Source of the DNA: DDH964 sp963763205 | Lineage (GTDB): Bacteria > Desulfobacterota > Desulfuromonadia > Desulfuromonadales > DDH964 | NCBI GenBank assembly: GCA_963763205.1 | Contig: CAVXNQ010000022.1 | Span: 1 to 64,000, forward strand | DNA length: 64,000 bases | Direction: 5' to 3' | Shown here: piece after piece, positions 18,038 to 26,703 of the stretch | Layout: the number at the start of each line of letters is the position of its first letter | Numbering within the stretch: the first letter of the stretch is position 1 | Position numbers and translations under genes: made by a program | The notes under the pieces: model-generated | The model's database searches: none | What the model saw: only the letters and a program-made list of their open reading frames with translations | What the model was told of the DNA's origin: nothing

Positions 18038-18992
18038 ATGGAAACCTGGCACTATCTGCACGACCAAGTTCTGATCGGCGAAGGGCTGGAAGCGAAAATC
18101 TTTTACTCGCTGCTGGCGCTACTGGCCTTCTGGGTGCTTCGGCGACTGGCCCTGGTGGTGCTGCTGCGCGGGCGGGAAATCCAGGTCCAGTACCGGATCC
18201 GCAAGCTGGTCGCCTATATTACCTGGCCCCTCGCCTTCCTGGTCGTCGGCCGCATCTGGTTCGCCGGCTTCCAGGCGGTTTCCACCTACCTCGGGACTTC
18301 TCTCCGCCGGCCTGGCCATCGCCCTGCAGTCGCCGCTGGTCAACCTCGCCGGCTGGGCCTTCATCCTCTGGCGCCAGCCCTTCAAGGTCGGCGACCGGAT
18401 CCAGGTCGGCGACCACCGCGGCGATGTCATCGACCAGCGGATCTTCATGTTCAGCCTGGTGGAGATCGGCAACTGGGTCGACGCCGACCAGAGCACCGGG
18501 CGGGTTCTCCACGTCCCCAACGGCAAGGTGTTCACCGAGGTGCTGGCCAACTACGGCCAGGGATTCCAGTACATCTGGAACGAGGTCCCGGTGCTGCTGA
18601 CGTTCGAAAGCAACTGGCGCCAGGCCAAGGAACTGCTGCACCGGGTGGCCGAACAGCACTGCACCGCGATCAGCAGTGCCGCCCAGCAGCAGCTGCGCGA
18701 GGCGGCCAAGAAGTTCATGATCTTCTACAAGACCCTGACCCCGACGGTCTACACCAGCGTCCGCGACAGCGGGGTGCTGCTGACCATCCGCTACCTGTGC
18801 GATCCGCGCCATCGCCGCGGCAGCGAGCAGCAGATCTGGGAAGCGATCCTTGACGCCTTCGCCCGCCATGAGGATATCGACTTCGCCTACCCGACCCAGC
18901 GTTATTACCACAACGACCGGGAAGGGAAGCCGGGGACGCGGCCGGAAGCCCTGTTTCCCGGAGATGATGTCGGCCAACTGAACGGGCGCTAA
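18038..18992 (+). CDS. MscS-family mechanosensitive channel, frameshifted
   Basis: About 318 residues in two frames. The first part has two membrane helices (residues about 22-40 and 60-78). The second contains the pore helix and beta-domain signature GLLSAGLAIALQSPLVNLAG and WRQPFKVGDRIQVGDHRGDV. The frame changes at a GGG run near 18293-18296 (CTCGGGACTTCTC); removing one base gives a continuous channel. Its 3' end (18797-18940) is close to the remnant at 24601-24796. Upstream MBL gene ends 12 bases before. Osmotic safety-valve function is inferred from the family. Confidence 0.85.
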
Positions 18993-19037
18993 ACGGCTGC
19001 CGGGCACCCCGGTGCACCCCTGACTTCGCGGACACCT

Positions 19038-21312
19038 ATGCTTTCGGTTCTCAAGACGATTTTCAAGCGCCAGGCACCGTCCCGTAGCGCGCAGCGCACC
19101 CCCGCGCATCATCAGCTCGGGACCTTCCTCGGGGTCTTCACGCCGACGCTCCTGACCATCCTCGGCGTCATCATGTACCTGCGCTTCGGCTGGGTCCTCG
19201 GCCAGGTCGGCCTGGTGCGGACGCTGCTGATCGTGGTGCTGGCCAACGCCATCACCTTCATCACCGCCCTTAGCCTGTCGGCGATCGCCACCAATACCCG
19301 GGTCGGCGTCGGCGGCGCCTATTTCATCATCTCGCGCAGCCTCGGCCTCGATATCGGCGGGGCCATCGGCGTGCCGCTCTTCCTCTCCCAGGCCTTCTCC
19401 GTCACCCTCTATGCCTTCGGCCTGGCCGAGTCGCTGCGCATCGTCTGGCCGGGGGTGCCGGTGCCGGCGGCGGCGTTCCTCATTACCCTGGCGGTCGGAG
19501 CGCTCGCCTTGCGCGGCGCCGGCTTCGCCCTCAAGAGCCAGCTGCCGATCATGGCGCTGATCGGCCTGTCGCTCTTGGCCCTAGGCGGCGGCGCCTACGG
19601 CGGCGGCGAGGTCTCCCGGCTCTGGCAGTCCTCGGCGCCGGAGGCCGGCTTCTGGGCGGTCTTCGCGGTCTTTTTCCCGGCGGTGACCGGGATCATGGCG
19701 GGCCTGAGCCTCTCCGGCGACCTCGCCGAACCGCGCACCGCCATTCCCCGCGGCACGGTCCTGGCGACCCTGCGCCGGCTTTGCCGTCTACCTGCTGGTG
19801 CCGGTGCTGCTCTGCATCGGCGCGACTCCGGCACAGCTGCGCGAGGACCCGCTGGTCTGGACCCGCATCGCCGTGCTCGGCCCCTGGCTGATCCTGCCGG
19901 GGCTGTGGGGGGCGATCTTCTCCTCGGCGGTCGGCTCGATGCTCGGCGCGCCGCGCACCCTCCAGGCGCTGGCCTTCGACCGACTGGTCCCCCGCCAGCT
20001 GGCCAAAACCGCCGGCCGCAGCAAGGAGCCGGTCTACGGCATGGCGGTTACCCTGGCCCTCGCCCTCGGGGCGATCTTCCTCGGCGACCTGAATACCGTC
20101 GCCGAGGTGGTGACGATGTTCTTTCTGACCGTCTACGGCACCGTCAGCCTGGTGGCGGCCCTGGAGAGCCTGTCGGGCAATCCCTCCTGGCGGCCGCGCA
20201 TCCAGGTCCCCTGGTGGCTGAGCCTGGCCGGCGCCGCCGGCTTGCTTCGGGGTGATGGTCCTGATCAACCTGCCGGCCAGTCTCCTCGCCGTGGCCATCG
20301 AAGCTCGGCATCTGGCTCTGGATCAAGCGGCGCGGCCGGCGCGGGCGCTGGGGGAACCTCTGGCGCGATCTCTACGAAGCGATGATTCACTGGGCGCTGC
20401 ACCGGCTCGAACACCATCCGATGACCCCGCGCAACTGGCGGCCCCATGTCCTGGCCTTCTCCGGCAACATGGAGAATCGCCTCGATCTGCTCCGTTTCGC
20501 CGACTGGTTCAGCGAGGGGCGCGGCCTGGTCACGGTCTGCGAGCTGCGGGTCGGCGACCTGCTGGCCCTCGATCTCGATATCGAAGCGCGGCGCGAGGAG
20601 ATCGACCGGATTCTCGACGCAGGAAGGGATCGATGCCTTCGGCGAGGTCGACGTGGTGCAGGATATCGAGCGCGGCATGGTCGCCGTTGCCCAGGCCAAC
20701 GGCATCGCCGGTCTCGAGAGCAACACGGTGATGATCGGCTGGCCGGACAGCCCGGAGCGGCTGGTGACCCTGCTGCGGGTCGGGCGCAGCCTGCAGCGCC
20801 TCAACAAGTCGCTCCTGATCGGCAAGATCCGTGAACTCGCGCCCGTGAGGGAAGGGGAGGCGCGGAAGATCGACATCTGGTGGGGTGGCCTGCAGCGCAA
20901 CGGCGACCTGATCCTGATGCTCGCTTACCTGCTGACCTGCAACTCCGAATGGCGCCATGCCCGCATCCGGGTGCTGAGCATCGCCTCCAACGAGCTGATG
21001 CAGCAGAAGACTGAGCTCTTCCTGCGCAAGCTGGTCCCGGAGATCCGCATCGAGGTCGAGATCAATGTGATGATCCGCAGCGGCGAGGTGACCGTCCGCG
21101 AGATGATCCGCCGCGAGAGCGCCCTGGCCGACCTGGTGCTGATGGGGCTGGAGATTCCCGGAGAAGGGGAAGAAGAAGAGTACGCCCAGCGGCTGACCGT
21201 CCTGGTCGAAGGGCTCGGCAACTTTTTCCTGGTGCGCAACGGCAGCCTGTTCATCGGCGATTTGATTTCGCCGGAAAAGATGACCGGGACGGTCGGGGAC
21301 GGACAGGAATGA
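19038..21312 (+). CDS. SLC12-type (Na-K-Cl cotransporter-like) APC permease, four frameshifts
   Basis: Five successive frames join into one protein of about 755 residues. The N-terminal part is a 12-helix APC transporter (GVFTPTLLTILGVIMYLRFG is typical of the cation-chloride cotransporter branch), and the C-terminal 270 residues form the soluble SLC12-like domain (HVLAFSGNMENRLDLLRFA, and VLVEGLGNFFLVRNG near the end). The frame shifts by one base near 19775, 20240, 20300 and 20620. Four independent shifts without any stop-rich decay between them point to sequence errors. It follows the MscS gene by 45 bases, so an osmotic or ion-balance unit is plausible. Confidence 0.85.
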
Positions 21313-21327
21313 GAACTGAACCTTAAA

Positions 21328-21375
21328 CGGGTTTCACACGGATAAGTTCGGATAAAACCCGATCGGATTCGGATC
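21328..21375. repeat. dispersed repeat with CGGATAA(G)TTCGGATAAAA
   Basis: CACACGGATAAGTTCGGATAAAACCCGATCGG...TTCGGATCAGG resembles the repeat at 28507-28630 (CGCGGATCCACTTCGGATAAAATCTGATTG...TTCGGAT). It lies in the 320-base gap after the transporter gene; the rest of the gap (21376-21630) shows no gene. Confidence 0.5.
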
Positions 21376-21632
21376 AGGTAAAAAGAGCGCCCAGTGACCT
21401 AGGGCTTCGACTTTAACGAGCCACAAATCACCAGTCACGCCTCTTCCCGTCCTGTAATTCCAGGCTTTTCCCTTGACACCACCCCGCTCCGTTAATTAAA
21501 AAAGAAGCTGCTGATTTTCTTGTATTTCTTTTGTATTCGACGACGAGGGATAAGCGTATGAATTGAGGCCGCAGCCAATCCGGTGTTTCCGACCGATTGC
21601 CGCGGTTTTTTGCGTTTTGAGGAGGGGGAGGC

Positions 21633-23024
21633 ATGAACCTGATCTTTGTGCACGGCTGGGGAACGACCCAGACCGAAACCTATGGCGGCTTGCCCGAGGC
21701 CCTGGTCGCCTCCGCCGGCGCCTACGACCTCGATCTGACCATTCAGCACATCAATCTGGGGAACTACGTCAGCTTTCACGACGAAGTCACCCTCGACGAC
21801 ATCGCCCGGGCTCTCGATCAGGCCCTGCGCGACCTGTCCGGCAACGAGCAGGGAATCCAGCCCTTCTCCTGCATCACCCACTCCACCGGCGGCCCGGTGG
21901 TCCGCCACTGGGTCAACTACCATTACGGCCCCGAGCGCCTGGGCCAACTTCCTCTGTGCCACCTGGTGATGCTCGCCCCGGCCAACCACGGCTCGACCCT
22001 GGCGGTCCTCGGCAAGCAGCGGGTCGGCCGCCTCAAGGCCTGGTTCAGCGGCATCGAACCGGGGCAACGAGTCCTCGACTGGCTCTCCCTCGGCAGCAAG
22101 GGGCAGTGGAAGCTCAACAGGGACTACCTCGATTACGACTACGCCGGCGCCCAATTTTATCCCTTTGTATTGGCTGGCCAGGGGATCGATCACCAGTTCT
22201 ACGATTTTCTCAACAGCTACCTGGTCGAGCCCGGTTCCGACGGCGTGGTGCGGGTCGCCGGCGCCAACATGAACTATCGCTACTTCGCGGTCGAGCAGAG
22301 CGAGGAGTTGATCCGGAAAACCCCGCTGACTTACCGGCTGATCGAGGATCCGGACCAGCCGGTGCGGCTGCCGCAGCCGGTCCCCCTGGGTGTCTATGAG
22401 TGTTACAGCCACTGCGGCACCAAGATGGGAATCATGGGCTGCATCAAGCCGCAGAGCGACACTCCGCAGCCGGTGGTGGATGACGTCCTGCGCTGTCTTC
22501 AGGTCGACAGTCCGCAGGGCTACCGGGAACGAGCCGAGGCGCTGACGGCGCTGACCCAGGCCCAGCAGCAGGGCACGGATCGCTACGCGATGCTTATTTT
22601 CCACATCCACGACGATCGGGGCAACCGATTCGCCAAGGATGATTTCGACGTCTTCCTGCTCGGCGGCCGCAACTATCAGCCCCAGGATCTGCCGAAGGGT
22701 TTTTTCAAGGACCGGCAGATGAACGCTCTGACCAGCAATCTGGTCTACTACCTGAACGTGGACAAGATGAACGAGATCCAGGATGGGATGTTCGGTCTCC
22801 GTATCGTCGCCCGGCCGTCGAGGGGCTTCTCCTATTATTTTGCTGGTGAGTTCCGTTCGGACGGGGCTTCGTATGAGGACATCATCGTGCCCAATCAGAC
22901 CACTTACGTCGACATCACCTTGAAGCGTCAGGTGGACAGGAATGTCTTCCAATTTGATCGCGCCGACCGGCCACGGCGGAGTTTCAAGAAGGTGAAGCCG
23001 GCAGGAGAGGGGATTGGGAGTTGA
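21633..23024 (+). CDS. lipase-like alpha/beta hydrolase
   Basis: A 463-residue cytoplasmic-looking protein without signal peptide. LIFVHGWGTTQTETYGG is the oxyanion-hole strand, CITHSTGGPVV holds the nucleophile serine in a HxSTG elbow as in LCAT or class-3-like lipases, and LAPANHGS is the usual following segment. The C-terminal 150 residues (from about residue 310) are a beta-rich extension without known motif. GAGGGGGAGG precedes the ATG. The last 18 residues recur in a remnant at 13139-13215. Substrate unknown, probably a lipid or ester. Confidence 0.8.
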   Translation: MNLIFVHGWGTTQTETYGGLPEALVASAGAYDLDLTIQHINLGNYVSFHDEVTLDDIARALDQALRDLSGNEQGIQPFSCITHSTGGPVVRHWVNYHYGPERLGQLPLCHLVMLAPANHGSTLAVLGKQRVGRLKAWFSGIEPGQRVLDWLSLGSKGQWKLNRDYLDYDYAGAQFYPFVLAGQGIDHQFYDFLNSYLVEPGSDGVVRVAGANMNYRYFAVEQSEELIRKTPLTYRLIEDPDQPVRLPQPVPLGVYECYSHCGTKMGIMGCIKPQSDTPQPVVDDVLRCLQVDSPQGYRERAEALTALTQAQQQGTDRYAMLIFHIHDDRGNRFAKDDFDVFLLGGRNYQPQDLPKGFFKDRQMNALTSNLVYYLNVDKMNEIQDGMFGLRIVARPSRGFSYYFAGEFRSDGASYEDIIVPNQTTYVDITLKRQVDRNVFQFDRADRPRRSFKKVKPAGEGIGS

Positions 23025-23166
23025 TGCCTGGGCGTTGGGTGAGTAAGTCAAAGTGGCACGGAAAGACTTGATAATCATATAAAAGGCACCCCCCGGCATA
23101 ACGAGAAGGCAAAGACTTCCTGATATGCTGCTAAAGAGACCAATCTCTAGCATCGGGAGGTGCCCA

Positions 23167-24186
23167 ATGAAACTGTACTCGGCAATCGATCTGCATTCAA
23201 CCAACAGCTACCTGGCAATCATCGACGAAAATGGAAAACGCATCTTCAAGGAAAAGCTGCCGAACGACATCACCGTAATCTGTGAGAGGCTGTCCTTGTA
23301 CAGAGGTACTCTCGAAGGAGTCGTGGTCGAATCAACCTACAATTGGTATTGGCTGGTCGATGGTCCGACGGCGGAAGGATACACCATCCACCTGGCGAAT
23401 CCGGCAGCGATCCAGAAGTACAGCGGACTCAAATATGCCGACGACAAGCACGATGCATTCTGGCTGGCCGAGATGCTGCGGCTGAATATTCTGCCAACAG
23501 GCTACATTTACCCGAAGGAGGTACGGCCCCTACGGGACCTGCTCCGGAAACGGAGCCACTTGGTGGCATTGAGAACGTCGTTGCTCATCAGTCTGCAGAA
23601 CATCATCACCCGGAACTGTGGCCAGAAGATGAAGACCAATGACATCAAGCGGCTGCGGGAAAACCGGGTCCAGCCGCTTCTGGCCGGCAACGAGGATCTG
23701 GCTCTGGCCGGTCAGGTGAGCAAGGATAGCATCGACTTCCTGACTCGGCAGATCCGGGCCATTGAAACCTTCATCGAAAAAAAGGTCGAACTCAATGGTG
23801 CGTACCGGCAACTCGAAACCATTCCCGGCGTCGGCAAGATTCTGGGGCTGACCATCATGCTGGAAGCCGGGCCGATCGAACGCTTTGCAAAAGTTGGCAA
23901 CTTCGCCTCGTACTGCCGGGTGGTCTCTTCGCAATGGAGCAGCAACGGCAAAGCCAAGGGGAAGGGGAACAAGAAAAACGGCAACAAGTACCTTTCCTGG
24001 GCCTTCTCCGAGGCGGCCGAGCTTGCCAGACGCTTTGACGACAAAGCCAGGGCCTACTACAACCGTAAGTTGAGAAAGAGCAACTTCATGGCCGCGCATG
24101 CGGCGCTGGCCCACAAACTGGCGCGGGCCGCGTTCTACATCATCAGGGACCAGGTTCCCTTCATGCCGGAAAAGACCTTCTCTTAG
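23167..24186 (+). CDS. IS110-family transposase
   Basis: A 339-residue recombinase. The N-terminal RuvC-like DEDD domain shows AIDLHSTNS, VVVESTYNW and ADDKHDAFWLAEM; the C-terminal Tnp_20 domain contains IPGVGKILGLTIMLE and CRVVSSQWSSNGKAKG with the catalytic serine region. The start is the ATG at 23167 with GGGAGG five bases upstream; an in-frame ATG at 23125 lacks a ribosome site. The gene looks intact. Confidence 0.95.
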   Translation: MKLYSAIDLHSTNSYLAIIDENGKRIFKEKLPNDITVICERLSLYRGTLEGVVVESTYNWYWLVDGPTAEGYTIHLANPAAIQKYSGLKYADDKHDAFWLAEMLRLNILPTGYIYPKEVRPLRDLLRKRSHLVALRTSLLISLQNIITRNCGQKMKTNDIKRLRENRVQPLLAGNEDLALAGQVSKDSIDFLTRQIRAIETFIEKKVELNGAYRQLETIPGVGKILGLTIMLEAGPIERFAKVGNFASYCRVVSSQWSSNGKAKGKGNKKNGNKYLSWAFSEAAELARRFDDKARAYYNRKLRKSNFMAAHAALAHKLARAAFYIIRDQVPFMPEKTFS

Positions 24187-24595
24187 GAACTGGCCGGAGC
24201 GGTGAACCCGCATTGGGGTTGGCAAAACCACGAGGCCTGATTGGCAGCCGCTCCGCCCAGCATAGATACAGGTTATCGCCGTCTTTACTGCCCACGTCGT
24301 GAACCACCAAGGGGCTGGCTAACAACCACGAGTCCTGAAACAACCATTTGGGCACGGCCTGGTACCGAAGGTTTTCTGGTCCGCGAAAAGCGGAAAGGGC
24401 TGTTGAGCTTCTATGACCTCCACAACCGCCTTGATCCTGATGGGTGACTGGTGCAGCGAAGGCTGACATCGAAGCAGAGAGAAATATCGGCAATGGTAAG
24501 GATGTCGGTGACGGAACGCAGCAAAGCATGAAAACCACAATCTCATGCTCCGGGAATGTTTTTGCCCTTGACGGACAGCCTTTAATGGGTGACCC
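24187..24595 (+). ncRNA. candidate IS110 guide (bridge/seek) RNA region
   Basis: This noncoding stretch follows the IS110 transposase. It contains a paired GGAGCGG...CCGCTCC around 24194-24255 enclosing loop-rich sequence. In IS110 elements a guide RNA that specifies the target is expressed from a noncoding end. That the RNA is here is inferred only from the length and position of the region. Confidence 0.3.
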
Positions 24596-24600
24596 CAGTC

Positions 24601-24796
24601 CTCCTGCGACTCGCGCCAGCGCCGCGGCAGCGAGCAGCAGATCTGGGAGGCGATCCTTGACGCCTTCTCCCGCCAAGCCGACATCGACTTCGCCTACCCG
24701 ACCCAGCGCCTCTACCGCAACGACCGGGAAGGGAAGCCCGGGACGCGGCCGGAGGCGCTGTTCGGCGCCGCTCCGAACCCCGGCGACGCTCACTGA
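24601..24796 (+). pseudogene. 3' fragment of an mscS-like gene
   Basis: The frame ending at the stop 24794-24796 reads RRGSEQQIWEAILDAF and YPTQRLYRNDREGKPGTRPEALF, nearly the same as the C-terminus of the channel encoded at 18038-18992. The rest of the gene is missing, replaced on the left by the IS110 element. It is a truncated paralogue. The following stretch 24797-25090 holds no gene that I can support. Confidence 0.75.
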
Positions 24797-25107
24797 TCCT
24801 TTCCCTCCCGGCTGCCGATCCCCCGCCCCGATCCCGGGTTTTTGCCGCCCCGACTGCCCAATATTGACAGCCGCGATACTCCCGCCCGTTTCGATGCCGT
24901 GGCTCCGCCGTTCGGCCGGGCTCCCTGCCGTCGCCTCCGATTATCTGCAACGCCCTGAAAGTACTTGTTCAATTTCCCCCGCGCCGGCTGCAAAGGCGCC
25001 GTGCCGCCTTAACCGGCACGCTCCGGAAAGCCCCTGGCACCGACCCTGCACTGGAATAGTACCCGGCCGCGGTGCCTGCGGCCCTCGGATCGGAAAGGAG
25101 GTTTTGT

Positions 25108-26085
25108 GTGAACTGCGCAACCGAACCGTTACCCAGCGGGACCGATGGAGCGGCGCCGCGCATCTGGGCCTGCGGCGGCGGCAAGGGCGGGGTGGGCAAG
25201 TCGGCCGTCACCGCCAACCTCGGCGTTGCCCTGGCCCGGGCGGGGAAACGCTGCATTCTGCTCGACGCTGACCTTGGCGGCGCCAATCTCCACACCCTGT
25301 TCGGCATCGCCCAGCCCCGTACCTCCCTCGCCGATCTCTTCTCCCGCCAGGCGGGGCACCTCCAGGAGCTGACCGTCCCCACCGGGATTCCCGGCCTGGA
25401 ACTGATCAGCGGCGCCCAGCCGCTACTCGACATGGCCAACCTTCCCCATGCCCAGAAGCTCAAGCTCCTGCGCCAGCTTTCCTCGCTGCCGGCCGATTAC
25501 CTGCTGCTCGACCTCGGCGCCGGATCGAGTTTCAATGTGGTCGATTTCTTCCTCGCCGCTGGCACTCAGCTGCTGGTGGTGACGCCGCTCCCCACCGCGG
25601 TGGAGAACGCCTATCATTTCCTCAAGGTGGGATTCTTCCGGCAGTTGAAGGGAGTGGTGCGCCAGGCGGGGCTGGAGAGCCAAACCGCGGAACTGCTGCA
25701 GGATCGGCGCGCCCTCGGCATCCGTTCCCCCGGGGAGTTGCTGGCGCAGATCCGGCGCCAGTTCCCACAGCGCGGGGCGATGGTGGCCAAGGGAATGGCC
25801 CGTTTCGCCCCGCAGATCGTGGTCAACCAGGTGCGCAACGAGGAAGAGCGGCAGCTGGGCCGGCAGATGGCGTTGGCCGCCAGCCGTTACTTCGGCCTGC
25901 CGGTTACCCCCCTGGGGAGCCTACCTTACGACGAGCGGGTCCATGCCGCCATCCAGAAGCGGCGTCCGGCGCTGGAGTCTTCTCCCCAGTCCGGCTTTTC
26001 CCAGGCCATCCGCGAGATCGGCGGCCGCCTGCACGACACCGAGGAGGAAACCGATGAGCGAAACCTGTCTGCGAGACGCCTTTGA
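25108..26085 (+). CDS. MinD/FlhG-like ParA-family ATPase
   Basis: A 325-residue P-loop ATPase. CGGGKGGVGKSAVTANLG is the deviant Walker A with the signature lysine, LLDADLGGANLHTLFG the switch region and DYLLLDLGAGSS the Walker B strand, all typical of FlhG/YlxH/MinD. No amphipathic membrane-targeting helix is obvious at the C-terminus. The best start is GTG at 25108 with AAAGGAGG six bases upstream. It overlaps the next gene by 32 bases, implying translational coupling. It may position a polar structure or control cell-pole number; the flagellar connection is an inference. Confidence 0.85.
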   Translation: MNCATEPLPSGTDGAAPRIWACGGGKGGVGKSAVTANLGVALARAGKRCILLDADLGGANLHTLFGIAQPRTSLADLFSRQAGHLQELTVPTGIPGLELISGAQPLLDMANLPHAQKLKLLRQLSSLPADYLLLDLGAGSSFNVVDFFLAAGTQLLVVTPLPTAVENAYHFLKVGFFRQLKGVVRQAGLESQTAELLQDRRALGIRSPGELLAQIRRQFPQRGAMVAKGMARFAPQIVVNQVRNEEERQLGRQMALAASRYFGLPVTPLGSLPYDERVHAAIQKRRPALESSPQSGFSQAIREIGGRLHDTEEETDERNLSARRL

Positions 26086-26605
26086 GTGCCTGGACCTCCC
26101 GCCCGAGGCGGGGCTGGTGAAGGTGCGGCGGGCTTACCTGGAGTTGAAGGAGCTTTACGCCGAAGGGGCTCTGGCGAGCTACGGCCTGTTCGACGGCGAC
26201 GCCCGCCAGGGGCGCCTGGAGCAGATCGAGAGCGCCTACCGCCTGGTCCTGAGGAAGCTGACCGAAGGGTCCCGCGCGGTGGTATCCCTGCACCCGGCAC
26301 CGGGGCCGGGTGCGGACGGCGGGGAAGGGGACGCCGCGCCGGTCGTCGTCGATGAATCCCCCGGGCTGTTCCTGCGACGGGCCCGGGAGCGGGCCGGAAT
26401 TCCCCTGCAGGAGATCGCCCGGCGCACCAAACTCGGGGTGGCGCAGCTCACCAGCATCGAGGCGGAGCGCTACGACCAGCTCCCCGCGCCCGTCTACCTG
26501 CGCGGCTTCGTGGAACAGTATGCCAGGCTGGTCGGCCTGCCCGAGCCGCGGCAGATCGCCGCACGCTACCTGGCCCGCTCCGCTCGTTCCGAGCCGCCCC
26601 GCTAG
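26054..26605 (+). CDS. J-like helical domain plus RodZ-type HTH protein
   Basis: A 183-residue protein. Residues 5-75 form helices VRRAYLELKELY and RLEQIESAYRLVLRKL that look like a degenerate J-domain without the HPD motif. After a proline-rich linker comes an HTH_25 domain (FLRRARERAGIPLQEIARRT, residues about 102-121) continuing VYLRGFVEQYARLVGLP, as in the cytoplasmic part of RodZ, but there is no membrane segment. GGAGG precedes the ATG. It overlaps the FlhG-like gene, so the two probably act together, for example in placing a cell-pole machine. Confidence 0.75.
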   Translation: MSETCLRDAFECLDLPPEAGLVKVRRAYLELKELYAEGALASYGLFDGDARQGRLEQIESAYRLVLRKLTEGSRAVVSLHPAPGPGADGGEGDAAPVVVDESPGLFLRRARERAGIPLQEIARRTKLGVAQLTSIEAERYDQLPAPVYLRGFVEQYARLVGLPEPRQIAARYLARSARSEPPR

Positions 26606-26647
26606 GGACTGGCTCCGCCCGGTGCCTGGCCCGTTACGATGCAGATA

Positions 26648-26679
26648 AAAAAACGGCAGCCTTGCGGCTGCCGTTTTTT
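26648..26679. terminator. bidirectional Rho-independent terminator
   Basis: AAAAAACGGCAGCC at 26648-26661 pairs perfectly with GGCTGCCGTTTTTT at 26666-26679 around TTGC. It separates convergent genes ending at 26605 and 26704 and can serve both. Confidence 0.95.
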
Positions 26680-26703
26680 GCGTCCGGGGATGAAGGGTCC
26701 CGC

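Larger units (their letters stand above)
23030..24595 (+). mobile_element. IS110-family insertion sequence (limits approximate)
   Basis: One transposase gene with about 140 bases of noncoding DNA on the left and about 410 bases on the right, where homology to an mscS gene fragment begins at about 24601. IS110-family elements have no long terminal inverted repeats, so the ends cannot be fixed by eye. The long right noncoding part suggests the IS1111 branch. Confidence 0.65.

Noticed and set aside
24444..25271. 275-codon frame across the mscS remnant and the start of the FlhG-like gene
   Set aside because: It reads the mscS fragment and the ATPase in the wrong frame and is arginine/proline-rich.
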